NCBI RefSeq assembly: GCF_947648125.1
Contig: NZ_CANSMR010000002.1
Span: forward strand, 654,988-718,987
DNA length: 64,000 bases
Reading direction: 5' to 3'
Source: an uncultured Bradyrhizobium sp.
Lineage (GTDB): Bacteria > Pseudomonadota > Alphaproteobacteria > Rhizobiales > Xanthobacteraceae
The notes beneath the pieces are model-generated. The model was not told the DNA's origin. It saw only the letters and a program-made list of their open reading frames with translations, and did not search any database. Positions within the stretch are counted from its first letter, which is position 1. Every line of letters starts with the position of its first letter. A program made the translations under genes and the position numbers. Of this stretch, positions 56,194 to 64,000 are shown in pieces.

Positions 56194-56427
56194 ATGAAGA
56201 CGGACAAGGCCATCTGGTACGTCTCGTTCGCCGTGAGAAACCCTGACGCCGGACACCACCGCTTCGCGCGTCAGACCCGGACCTTCACCACCGAGCAGGA
56301 TGCCAAGGCGTTTGCGCGCAGCCTGCTCGATCAGACCCAGGACGTCAGCGCCGGAACGATCAATCCGCACACGCCGAGACGCGTGATCGCACCGGCTGCG
56401 ATTGCGGCCTGGGCCGGCGAGAGCTGA
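56194..56427 (+). CDS. Small hypothetical protein
   Basis: 77 residues from ATG 56194 (MKTDKAIWYVSFAVRNPDAG). A single small domain rich in beta-like segments, then FTTEQDAKAFARSLLDQTQD and INPHTPRRVI. Similar short proteins are frequent in Rhizobiales without known role. Convergent with the dehydrogenase gene, 9 bases apart. Confidence 0.5.
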   Translation: MKTDKAIWYVSFAVRNPDAGHHRFARQTRTFTTEQDAKAFARSLLDQTQDVSAGTINPHTPRRVIAPAAIAAWAGES

Positions 56428-56436
56428 AGTCCACTT

Positions 56437-57708
56437 CTACAAAAAGCGTGACGGCGCGAACGGCTGTAGCGGAATTTCTGGCGCCTTGCCGCTGAGCAAT
56501 TGCGCGACCAGCCGGCCGGTGCGGGCCGAGCCGACCAGGCCAACATGACCGTGGCCGAACGCATAGACCACGTCGCGCGAGGCGCGGCTATGGCCGATGC
56601 AGGGCCGCCCGTCGGGCATGCTCGGACGATGGCCGAACCAGGTCTTGATGCGCGAGGGTGGAATGTCCTTCGGCAGTTTCGGGAACATGCTGAAGAGATG
56701 CTCGCGCAGGATCTCGGCGCGCTTCCAGTTCGGCTCGGCATCGAGCCCCGCGATCTCCACCGTGCCGGCGGCACGCAAGCCCTTGTCGGTCCAGTTGACC
56801 ACCATCTTGGTGTCCGAAGCCATCATCGAATTGCGCGGCCCGGATTCCGGATCCTCGATCATGACGTGATAGCCGCGCTCGGTCTCGAGCGGCAGCGGAT
56901 CGCCGATCGATGCGGTCAGTTGCTTCGAGCGCGCGCCGGCGGCGACGACCGCGGCGTCGCAGGCGATCTCGCCGCGCTCGGTGACCACGGCGACGAGCTT
57001 GTCGCCCGCAAGCTTGAGCCCTATCGCCTTGGCGGCGACGCGTTCGGCGCCGCTCGCGATCGCGTGCGCGGCGAGCGCTGCGACATAGGCGCCGGGATCA
57101 CGGCAGCGGCCGGCCTCCTCCACCACGACGCCGAACTTGTAGCGCGGATGCAGATCGGGTTCGCGCTGGCGCATCTCGTCTTCATCGAGCTCCAGCCATT
57201 CGATGCCGACGCGCTTGCGGATGCGCCAGCCGAGGTCGCGGTCGAACGGTGCCCGCGAGGGAAACACATGCATCACCCCGCGCCGCTCGATCAGTTCGGG
57301 CACGCCTGCTTCCTCGGCGAGCTCCCGGTGCAGCAGCGGCGCGTCCTTGAGCAGATCGCGCATCGCCCGCGCGGTGGCCTCGACCTGCGCCTCGGTCCGG
57401 CTCGACAGCAGATACTTGATTAGCCACGGCAAGGCCTTCGGCAGATACGACCAGCGGATCGAAAGCGGCCCGAGCGGGTCCATCAGATAGCCCGGCACCT
57501 TCTTCCAGGTACCAGGCTCGGCCGGCGGGATCACCGAATGCGACGACAGCCAGCCGGCATTGCCATAGCTCGCAGCCTGGGTGCCGCCGGGCTCGCCCGG
57601 ATCGATCAGCGTGACTCTGTGGCCCGCGCGCAGCGCCTCGATGGCGCTGATCACGCCGACCGCGCCGGCGCCGATGATCGCGACGTGACGGCCAGCGGAC
57701 TCGGGCAT
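56437..57708 (-). CDS. D-amino-acid dehydrogenase (DadA-like, FAD)
   Basis: 423 residues. FAD dinucleotide motif HVAIIGAGAVGVISAIEALR, then GNAGWLSSHSVIPPAEPGTW and the DadA/glycine-oxidase family end (WFGHRPSMPDGRPCIGHSRA, YAFGHGHVGLVGSARTGRLV). It oxidises a D-amino acid to a 2-oxo acid and ammonia, feeding electrons to the quinone pool. Its ATG overlaps the stop of the upstream ThDP enzyme by one base (TGATG), so the two are made together. Confidence 0.88.
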   Translation of the reverse strand: MPESAGRHVAIIGAGAVGVISAIEALRAGHRVTLIDPGEPGGTQAASYGNAGWLSSHSVIPPAEPGTWKKVPGYLMDPLGPLSIRWSYLPKALPWLIKYLLSSRTEAQVEATARAMRDLLKDAPLLHRELAEEAGVPELIERRGVMHVFPSRAPFDRDLGWRIRKRVGIEWLELDEDEMRQREPDLHPRYKFGVVVEEAGRCRDPGAYVAALAAHAIASGAERVAAKAIGLKLAGDKLVAVVTERGEIACDAAVVAAGARSKQLTASIGDPLPLETERGYHVMIEDPESGPRNSMMASDTKMVVNWTDKGLRAAGTVEIAGLDAEPNWKRAEILREHLFSMFPKLPKDIPPSRIKTWFGHRPSMPDGRPCIGHSRASRDVVYAFGHGHVGLVGSARTGRLVAQLLSGKAPEIPLQPFAPSRFL

Positions 57709-59372
57709 CAGCGCGCGGCCTGCGACGGCGCGAAATCCTTGCCGACCGACAGCGCGCGCTGATCGACCAGGCAGTGCAGGATCGCCGGCTTGCCGGACGC
57801 CAGCGCCCGCTCGAACGCCGGCGCGAAGTCTTCAGTGCGCTCGACCCGCTCGCCATGGCCGCCGAACGCCTTGGCGTAGAGCGCGAAGTCCGGGTTCTTG
57901 AGCTGGGTACCGACAACGCGGCCGGGATAGTCGCGCTCCTGATGCATGCGGATGGTGCCGTATTGCGCATTATCGATGACGACGACGATCAGCGGCGCGT
58001 CATACTGCACGGCGGTGGCGAACTCCTGCCCGTTCATCAGGAAGCAGCCGTCGCCGGCGAACGCGACGACCACGCGATCCGGATGATGCCGCTTGGCCAT
58101 CACGGCCGCCGGCACGCCATAGCCCATCGAGCCGGAGGTCGGCGCAAGCTGCGCGTCGAAAGCGTGGAAGCGATGGTGGCGATGGATCCAGCCGGCGTAG
58201 TTGCCGGCGCCGTTGCAGACGATCGCATCCTTCGGCAGCCGGTCGCGCAGCCAGGTCACGACCTCGCCATACTGGAAATGGCCCGGCAGCTCGCGCGGCT
58301 TGTCAGTCCAGGCAAGATAATCCGCGTGCGCCTTGGCCGCCTCGCCCTTCCAGGCGGGCGCCGCTGCGGGCTTCATGCTCTCGACCGCGGCCGCGAAGGC
58401 CGCAGGCGTCGCCTGGATCGCCAGCGCCGGCTGGTAGACGCGGCCGAGCTCTTCGGAGCCCGGATGGACGTGAATGAGCTTCTGGCTCGGCACCGGAATG
58501 TCGAGCAGCGTGTAGGACGACGACGGCATCTCCGACATGCGGCCGCCGATCAGGAGAATGACGTCGGCGCCGGTGAAGCGATCCCTGAGCTTCGGGCTCG
58601 GGCCGATGCCGAGATCGCCCGCATAATGCGAGTGGTCGGCGTCGAACAGCGAGGCGCGGCGGAACGAGGTTGCGACCGGCAGGTCGAAGCGCTCGGCAAA
58701 GCATGCGATGCCCTTGGCCGCCTCTGCGGTCCAGGCCGAACCGCCGAGCACCACGATCGGCGCCTTGGCGCCGGCGAGCATGGCGCCGAGGCGTTCGAGA
58801 TCCGACGGCGCCGGCCAGGTCTGCGCAGGCTCGACCTTCGGCGCGTCGGCGACCGCTGCGGTCTCGGTCAGCATGTTCTCCGGCAGCGAGATCACGACCG
58901 GACCGGGGCGGCCCTGCAGCGCGACGCGGAAGGCGCGCGCGACCAGTTCCGGAATGCGATCCGGACGATCGATCTCGACGGCCCACTTCGCCATGGTGCC
59001 GAACACCGCCTTGTAGTCGAGCTCCTGGAACGCCTCGCGCTCGCGCATGCCGGTGTCGACCTGGCCGACGAACAGGATCATCGGGGTGGAATCCTGCATC
59101 GCGATGTGCACGCCGTGCGCGGCGTTGGTCGAACCCGGGCCGCGGGTGACGAAGCAGATGCCGGGACGCCCTGTGAGCTTGCCATAGGCCTCCGCCATCA
59201 TCGCCGCACCACCCTCGGCGCGGCAGATCACGACATCGATCGAGCTGTCATGCAGGGCATCGAGCGCCGCCAGATAGCTCTCGCCCGGCACGCAGGTGAC
59301 GCGCTCCACCCCTTGCGCGACCAGCTGGTCGATCAGGATCTGGCCTCCGGTGCGGGCGTTGCTTTTGGTCAT
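57708..59372 (-). CDS. ThDP-dependent enzyme, acetolactate synthase-like
   Basis: 554 residues from ATG 59372 with GGGAG upstream. N-terminal pyrimidine-binding domain with the essential Glu in VVICRAEGGAAMMAEAYGKL; ThDP motif VVVAFAGDGCFLMN with the downstream Asn of DNAQYGTI. Central domain GAKAPIVVLGGSAWTAEAAK. Similar to large acetolactate synthases and benzoylformate/oxalyl-CoA-type decarboxylases, but no regulatory subunit gene (ilvH) follows. It shares an operon with the D-amino-acid dehydrogenase, whose 2-oxo acid it may use. Confidence 0.85.
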   Translation of the reverse strand: MTKSNARTGGQILIDQLVAQGVERVTCVPGESYLAALDALHDSSIDVVICRAEGGAAMMAEAYGKLTGRPGICFVTRGPGSTNAAHGVHIAMQDSTPMILFVGQVDTGMREREAFQELDYKAVFGTMAKWAVEIDRPDRIPELVARAFRVALQGRPGPVVISLPENMLTETAAVADAPKVEPAQTWPAPSDLERLGAMLAGAKAPIVVLGGSAWTAEAAKGIACFAERFDLPVATSFRRASLFDADHSHYAGDLGIGPSPKLRDRFTGADVILLIGGRMSEMPSSSYTLLDIPVPSQKLIHVHPGSEELGRVYQPALAIQATPAAFAAAVESMKPAAAPAWKGEAAKAHADYLAWTDKPRELPGHFQYGEVVTWLRDRLPKDAIVCNGAGNYAGWIHRHHRFHAFDAQLAPTSGSMGYGVPAAVMAKRHHPDRVVVAFAGDGCFLMNGQEFATAVQYDAPLIVVVIDNAQYGTIRMHQERDYPGRVVGTQLKNPDFALYAKAFGGHGERVERTEDFAPAFERALASGKPAILHCLVDQRALSVGKDFAPSQAAR

Positions 59373-60178
59373 GAGGGCTCCCTGCGGCATTGGCGCGCGC
59401 GTGCGGCTCGCGCGGAACGTGGTCCGACGGGGGTATGATAGACGGGAATATGGCGCAAGGCCGAAGCCGCGTCGTGCGGGCGAAGCGAGGTCAAGCCATG
59501 CGATAGGCAATGGGCATCGCCCTTTCGTCATCGATTTCCGCAGAGCGGACGACCGCCGGCGGGATCGTCGCGGCCCAGCCGGAGAGCAGGCAGGCAATCC
59601 TCCGCCGATTTCAGACCGCCCTCGCCGTCAGCTTGCGGATGAAATGTTCCGTCGCCGGTGGGCAACTTCGATCCGGTATCGCGCCCACTAAAATCAACCT
59701 GTGCGTGTTTCTTTCAACAACAAACCTCATTGACGATGCGGCAGCCTCGCGATCATCACCAGGCACCAACCGCCGCAGCCGCGCACATGCGGGAGGGATG
59801 ATCCGCAAGCACCGCCAACACCGACGGCGCGCGGGCGCCGCGCGAGACGAGTGAAGTCCGACGCGTTGCGGCGCGCGTGACGACAGCGTGGCACAAACTG
59901 CATACGCCGCCGCGTCATATGCACGATAACAATCATTCGAAGTGCGCGCGTGCGCTTCCGTAAGACTACGGTGCAGCGATCAGTCGCTCGCACCATTCGT
60001 CGCAAGATCGCGCAGATATCGCAGCAAATCGCGGCTTTGCACGTCGTTTTCCACTGCGCTCATCGCATGCATTGCGCGTTGTGTCTTGCGCGATCGCGCG
60101 CGGCGCACTGCACGCACTTTGGAATGGAACTCGAATCGCCTACGGTTTCGTGCAGTCAGAAGTTGTAAATCGTTTATC
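59373..60178. other. Long intergenic region without recognised genes
   Basis: About 800 bases. It contains one A/T-rich stretch (around 59685-59735) and then a segment (59860-60110) dense in alternating purine-pyrimidine words such as TGCGCG and GATCGCG, including a 12-base palindrome GCGCGATCGCGC at 60088-60099. No convincing coding frame. It is probably a long control region for the divergent ThDP and chemoreceptor genes. Confidence 0.55.
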
Positions 60179-60237
60179 GCACCTGCCCGCCGTCCCGCGG
60201 CAGAAGGCGTTCTGCTGCCGAGCAGGTGCATTCTTTT
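60179..60237 (+). promoter_or_regulatory. Leader stem-loop before the chemoreceptor gene
   Basis: GCACCTGC (60179-60186) pairs with GCAGGTGC (60222-60229), and inside it GCGGCAGAA pairs with TTCTGCTGC around a GGCG tetraloop. The T-rich run ATTCTTTTC follows, as in an intrinsic terminator. It ends about 36 bases before the ATG, so it would lie in the mRNA leader. It may be an attenuator or an RNA stability element. Confidence 0.5.
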
Positions 60238-60273
60238 CAGTTCACCAATTGATACCAATGCTGGAGGCAATGC

Positions 60274-61764
60274 ATGTTGGGGATGAAGAGTGTCGCAAGC
60301 GTGATCGGCTCGGATAGTTCTTATCGGCTGTTCGACGATATGCCGATCAGTGTCATGCTCTGCGAGCTGGACAATTTCAGGATCACCTACATCAACGAGT
60401 CGACGCGGCAGAATCTGAAGAAGATCGAGCATGTGCTGCCGGTGAAGGTCGACGCGCTGATCGGGCAATCGATCGACATCTTTCACAAGAACCCGCAGCA
60501 TCAGCGCCGGCTCTTGTCCGATCCGAAGAACCTGCCGCACAAGGCGCGCATCACCATCGGCGGAGAAACCCTCGATCTCACCGTGACGGCGATGACCAAC
60601 TCACGCGGCCGCTACACCGGGCCGATGCTGACCTGGGAGCTCGCGACCGAGAAGGCGCGGCTTGAAACCCAGACCGAGCGGCTGTTGCAAATGCTCGACA
60701 ACATGCCGATCAACATCATGATGTGCGATACCGATTTCAACATCACCTATATCAACCAGACCAGCCTCAAGACGCTCGACACCGTGAAGCATCTGCTCCC
60801 GGTGGCGCCGGAGAAGATCCTGGGCAACTCGTTCGACATCTTCCACAAGAACCCGGCGCATCAGCGCCGCATCGTCGGCGATCCCAAGAACCTGCCGCAC
60901 GCAGCCAAGATCAAGCTCGGCCCGGAAACGCTCGACCTTCGGGTCTCCGGCCTGACCGACAAGCGCGGCAACTATACCGGCGCGATGCTGAGCTGGTCGG
61001 TTGTGACAGGCAATGTGAAGCTCGCCGACGATTTCGAGAAGGATGTGAAGGGCCTTGCCGGCATGCTGGCGTCGGCCTCGACACAAATGCAGGGCACCGC
61101 ACGATCGCTGACGACGACCGCCGAATTCGTCAATCAGCGCTCGGCGAGTGCTGCGTCCGCGTCCGAAGAGCTATCGTCCTCGGTCACCGAGATCAGCCGC
61201 CAGGTGGCCGAGGCGAGCCGCATCGCCCGCATGGCGGTCGAAGAAGCGGAAAAATCCGACAGGCTGGTCTCGGGCCTCGTGACCATGGCGCAGAAGATCG
61301 GCGACGTCGTCGCGCTGATCAGCCAGATCGCCGGCCAGACCAATTTGCTTGCGCTCAACGCCACAATCGAGTCCGCTCGCGCCGGCGAGGCCGGCCGGGG
61401 CTTCGCCGTCGTCGCGTCAGAGGTGAAGGCGCTGGCCAACCAGACCGCCAAGGCCACGGAAGACATCTCGGCGCAGATCAACGAGATGCAGACCGCGACC
61501 GGCAACACCGCCACGGCGCTGAAGGCGATCTCGCAGGTCATCGTCCAGATCAGCGAGATCTCGACCGTGATCGCCAGCGCCGTCGAGGAGCAGGCCGCGG
61601 CCACCAAGGAGGTCACCGCCAACATCAACGGAACGACCAAGGCGATCGACGATGCCAGCAAGGCCGCCGAGAACGTTCTGGCGGCCTCCGGCGAGCTCGC
61701 CAGCAACGCGTCCGAGCTGGAAGTCCAGGTCGACAAGTTCCTCAAGAACGTGCGGGCGATGTAA
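60274..61764 (+). CDS. Soluble methyl-accepting chemotaxis protein with two PAS domains
   Basis: 496 residues without TM helices, so cytoplasmic. Two related PAS modules (~17-120, ~137-242) both carry DIFHKNP-x-HQRR and [12 protein letters not shown]-less linker leads to the signalling domain (~270-496), with the conserved hairpin [20 protein letters not shown] and [20 protein letters not shown]. It would control the chemotaxis kinase CheA; its ligand could be redox or a small molecule. Start ATG 60274 (GGAGGC upstream). Confidence 0.9.
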   Translation: MLGMKSVASVIGSDSSYRLFDDMPISVMLCELDNFRITYINESTRQNLKKIEHVLPVKVDALIGQSIDIFHKNPQHQRRLLSDPKNLPHKARITIGGETLDLTVTAMTNSRGRYTGPMLTWELATEKARLETQTERLLQMLDNMPINIMMCDTDFNITYINQTSLKTLDTVKHLLPVAPEKILGNSFDIFHKNPAHQRRIVGDPKNLPHAAKIKLGPETLDLRVSGLTDKRGNYTGAMLSWSVVTGNVKLADDFEKDVKGLAGMLASASTQMQGTARSLTTTAEFVNQRSASAASASEELSSSVTEISRQVAEASRIARMAVEEAEKSDRLVSGLVTMAQKIGDVVALISQIAGQTNLLALNATIESARAGEAGRGFAVVASEVKALANQTAKATEDISAQINEMQTATGNTATALKAISQVIVQISEISTVIASAVEEQAAATKEVTANINGTTKAIDDASKAAENVLAASGELASNASELEVQVDKFLKNVRAM

Positions 61765-61788
61765 CGCCGCCAAGGTCGCGCGCTTGCC

Positions 61789-62937
61789 CTACAGCGAGCG
61801 CGCGATCAGCACCTTCATGATCTCGTTGGTGCCGCCATAGATCTTCTGGATGCGGGAATCGATGAACATGCGCGAGATCGGGTATTCCTGCATGTAGCCG
61901 TAACCGCCATGCAGCTGCAGGCATTCGTCGGCGGTCTCGACCTGCTTCTGCGAGCACCACCATTTCGCCATCGACGCCGTCACGGTGTCGAGATCGCCGG
62001 CGACCAGGCGTTCGACGCACCAGTCGACGAACACGCGGGCGATCATCGCCTCGGTCTTGCGCTCGGCGAGCGTGAACGCGGTGTTCTGGAATTCGATCAG
62101 CGGCTTGCCGAAGGCTGTGCGCTGCTTGGTGTATTCGGCGGTGATGCTGACCGCGCGTTCCATCGAGGCGACCGCGCCGATCGCGAGCGACAGCCGCTCC
62201 TGCGGCAATTGCTGCATCAACTGGACGAAGCCGTTGCCCTCCTCATTGCCGAGCAGGTTTTCCGGCGGCACCGTGACATTGTCGAAGAACAGTTCGGACG
62301 TGTCTGAAGCGTGCAGGCCGATCTTGTCGAGGTTGCGGCCGCGCCGGTAGCCCTCGGCGCCCGCGGTTTCGACGACGATCAGCGAGATGCCTTTCGCGCC
62401 CGCGGCACCGGTACGCGCGACGACGATCACAAGGTCCGCGGCCTGGCCGTTAGTAATGAAAGTCTTCTGGCCGTTGATGACGTAGGAATTGCCCTGCTTC
62501 TTCGCGGTGGTCTTGACGGCCTGCAGGTCAGAGCCGGTGCCGGGCTCGGTCATCGCGATGGCGCCGACCATCTCGCCCGACGCCATCTTCGGCAGCCAGC
62601 GCTTTTTCTGCTCCTCCGAGCCGTAGTTGACGATGTAGTGCGCGACGATCGCGCTGTGCACGGAAACGCCGGTGGTCAGCTCCGGGACCGTGCTCTCGAT
62701 GTCATCAAGCACCGCGGCGTCATAGGCGAAGGTGGCGCCGAGGCCGCCATAGGCCTCCGGCACGCTCGGCAGCAATGCGCCCATCTCGCCGAGCGCACGC
62801 CAGGCGGAACGGTCGACCAGCTTCTGCTCGCGCCATTTCTCGGCGTGCGGCGCCAGATCCTTGGCGAGGAATTTGCGGAACTGGTCACGGAAGGTGTCCA
62901 GCTCCTCGGTCATCCAGGACGATCGGTAGTGCATCAT
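61789..62937 (-). CDS. Acyl-CoA dehydrogenase
   Basis: 382 residues, normal length. The FAD/substrate motif is AMTEPGTGSDLQAVKTTAKK; GQKTFITNGQAAD; the C-terminal HGGYGYMQEYPISRMFIDSR and QKIYGGTNEIMKVLIARSL contain the catalytic Glu region of long-chain and short-branched types. Oxidises acyl-CoA to enoyl-CoA. Nine bases after the SDR gene, forming a two-gene operon. Confidence 0.9.
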   Translation of the reverse strand: MMHYRSSWMTEELDTFRDQFRKFLAKDLAPHAEKWREQKLVDRSAWRALGEMGALLPSVPEAYGGLGATFAYDAAVLDDIESTVPELTTGVSVHSAIVAHYIVNYGSEEQKKRWLPKMASGEMVGAIAMTEPGTGSDLQAVKTTAKKQGNSYVINGQKTFITNGQAADLVIVVARTGAAGAKGISLIVVETAGAEGYRRGRNLDKIGLHASDTSELFFDNVTVPPENLLGNEEGNGFVQLMQQLPQERLSLAIGAVASMERAVSITAEYTKQRTAFGKPLIEFQNTAFTLAERKTEAMIARVFVDWCVERLVAGDLDTVTASMAKWWCSQKQVETADECLQLHGGYGYMQEYPISRMFIDSRIQKIYGGTNEIMKVLIARSL

Positions 62938-62946
62938 TCCCTCGTG

Positions 62947-63774
62947 CTAAATCAAGAGACCGCCGCCGGCGACGATCACCTGACCACTGATGTAGTTCGA
63001 TTCCGGAGCGCAGAACAGATAGACCGCGTCCGCCGCCTCTTCCGGCGTGCCGCCGCGGCCGAGCGGGATCATCCGGCCCATCGCCTCCAGCATCTGCGGC
63101 TGAACGCCGACCTTGATGTCGCGGCCGGCGACGTCGATGGTCTTCTGCTGGGTCTCGATCGGCTGGGTCAGGCGGGTGTTGATCAGGCCGAACGCCACAC
63201 AATTGACGTTGACCTTGTAGCGGCCCCACTCCTTGCACATCGTACGCGTCAGCCCGATCAACGAGGCTTTTGCTGAGGAATAGCTCGCCTGCCCGGCATT
63301 GCCGTAGAGGCCCGCAATCGAGGAGATGTTGACGACCTTGCGGAACACCTCGCGCCCCGCCTCCGCCTCCTTTTTCGCCATCACCCGGATCGGCTCCGAT
63401 GCCGCGCGCAGGATGCGGAACGGGGCGACGAGATGGACGTCGAGCATGGCCTGGAACTGCTCGTCCGACATCTTCTGGATCGTCGAGTCCCAAGTGTAGC
63501 CGGCATTGTTGACGATGATGTCGAGGCCGCCGAACTGCTCGATGGCCGCACCCACGAAGCGATCGGCAAAGCCGGTCTCGACCACGCTGCCATTGACCGC
63601 GATCGCCTCGCCGCCCATGGCCTTGATCTCGGCGACGACGGCATTGCCCGGCTCGGCGTCGAGGTCGTTGACCAAGACCTTCGCACCCTCGTTCGCGAGC
63701 TTCAGCGCAATCGCGCGCCCGATGCCGCGGCCCGATCCGGAGACGAGCGCGACTTTGCCTTGCAGTTTCGACAT
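62947..63774 (-). CDS. SDR family oxidoreductase, 3-hydroxyacyl-CoA/ACP type
   Basis: 275 residues from ATG 63774 with GAGGGGGAAACC upstream. Nucleotide motif LVSGSGRGIGRAIALKLA, acidic residue in VNDLDAEP (NAD preference), NNAGYTWDS, catalytic Ser in NISSIAGLYGNAGQ and YSSAKAS with Tyr/Lys. Slightly longer than FabG, with an insert around MAKKEAEAGREVFRKV. Encoded with an acyl-CoA dehydrogenase, so it probably oxidises a 3-hydroxyacyl-CoA in a beta-oxidation-like route. Confidence 0.88.
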   Translation of the reverse strand: MSKLQGKVALVSGSGRGIGRAIALKLANEGAKVLVNDLDAEPGNAVVAEIKAMGGEAIAVNGSVVETGFADRFVGAAIEQFGGLDIIVNNAGYTWDSTIQKMSDEQFQAMLDVHLVAPFRILRAASEPIRVMAKKEAEAGREVFRKVVNISSIAGLYGNAGQASYSSAKASLIGLTRTMCKEWGRYKVNVNCVAFGLINTRLTQPIETQQKTIDVAGRDIKVGVQPQMLEAMGRMIPLGRGGTPEEAADAVYLFCAPESNYISGQVIVAGGGLLI

Positions 63775-63810
63775 GGTTTCCCCCTCAAGCAAGATGATCT
63801 TCTTTCTTCA

Positions 63811-63894
63811 CCTCTCCCGCTTGCGGGGGAGGTCGCATCGTATCGAAGATACGATGCGGGTGGGGGCTCTCTCCACGATGTGACTCGTGGAGAG
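63811..63894. repeat. Cluster of three hairpins
   Basis: CCTCTCCCGC/GGGGGAGG (63811-63832), CGCATCGTATC/GATACGATGCG (63834-63858) and CTCTCCACGA/TCGTGGAGAG (63869-63894) lie end to end upstream of the SDR operon. This is a familiar intergenic repeat type in Bradyrhizobium relatives. In such elements the outer two hairpins are usually mirrored further on; that part is disrupted by C runs here. Confidence 0.65.
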
Positions 63895-63897
63895 TGG

Positions 63898-63921
63898 CCC
63901 CCCCCCCCCCCAACCCCCCCC
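63898..63921. other. Abnormal C runs at the window end
   Basis: A run of 14 C is followed by AA and a run of 8 C, then more low-complexity C/G to the end. Nothing else in the window looks like this. It is probably low-quality sequence at a contig end. Confidence 0.6.
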
Positions 63922-64000
63922 GCGGGCGCGGGGGCACACCCCCATAGCAACACGCACACAGCCGGACATTAACGCGATGTAAGCCCGCCCCCCGCCGGGG

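Noticed and set aside
57708-59372. Housekeeping acetolactate synthase (ilvB/ilvI)
   Set aside because: No ilvH regulatory subunit follows and the gene is coupled to a D-amino-acid dehydrogenase, so a different role is more likely.
59510-59854. Possible 114-residue protein upstream of the ThDP gene
   Set aside because: No ribosome site, mixed low-complexity composition and no recognisable pattern.

Overview
The window is high-GC DNA with the gene families and intergenic palindromes typical of a Bradyrhizobium/Rhodopseudomonas-type alphaproteobacterium. Pointers are the acpXL/lpxXL very-long-chain lipid A cluster, an IalB protein, a BA14K-like protein, several kup paralogues and the GAGCATGATCC-type repeats. 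It reads as ordinary chromosome with small insertions and gene remnants. There are no phage genes, no transposase genes and no CRISPR array. Assignment is by family recognition only, because no database search was possible.

Layout. 1-3.2 kb: the 3' end of a sugar-acid dehydratase, two short-chain dehydrogenases (SDRs), then a compositionally different membrane-protein gene bounded by a leftover SDR 3' end. 3.2-8.0 kb: a divergent LysR/DMT exporter pair, a site-2-type protease, a small membrane protein and an orphan amino-acid binding protein. 8.0-13.8 kb: a minus-strand iron-uptake operon (TonB-dependent receptor, PiuC-like hydroxylase, ExbB, ExbD, TonB) with an unusual three-repeat element upstream. 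13.9-19.8 kb: a MarR regulator divergent from an RND efflux pair, then IalB. 19.8-26.3 kb: GNAT, tRNA-Gln, PBP1A, gamma-glutamyltransferase and an aminotransferase remnant. 26.5-35 kb: amino-acid permease, BA14K-like protein, SoxC-type sulfite dehydrogenase with its cytochrome, DUF1801, an extradiol dioxygenase and a GGDEF/EAL protein.

35-40 kb: HerA-like ATPase, AhpD-like protein, MgtC family protein, ParB-like protein and a KirBac potassium channel. 40.2-44.4 kb: acpXL-fabZ-fabF2-fabF1-lpxXL, which makes and attaches the very-long-chain acyl group of lipid A. 44.4-48.2 kb: PLP enzyme, polyamine-type binding protein, aminotransferase and rhodanese. 48.3-54.1 kb: motA-motB followed by two tandem kup potassium transporters. 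54.3-64 kb: quinone oxidoreductase, repeats, small ORFs, a coupled D-amino-acid dehydrogenase/ThDP-enzyme pair, a soluble two-PAS chemoreceptor with a structured leader, and an acyl-CoA dehydrogenase/SDR pair. The last ~100 bases contain abnormal C runs and look like a poor-quality sequence end.

Most interesting points: the 23-bp-spaced repeat element before the iron operon; a degenerate ketosynthase (FabF2) next to an intact one; the SDR remnant flanking an inserted gene; the translationally coupled DadA/ThDP pair; and the stem-loop leader of the chemoreceptor. None of these is proven to be a new system.
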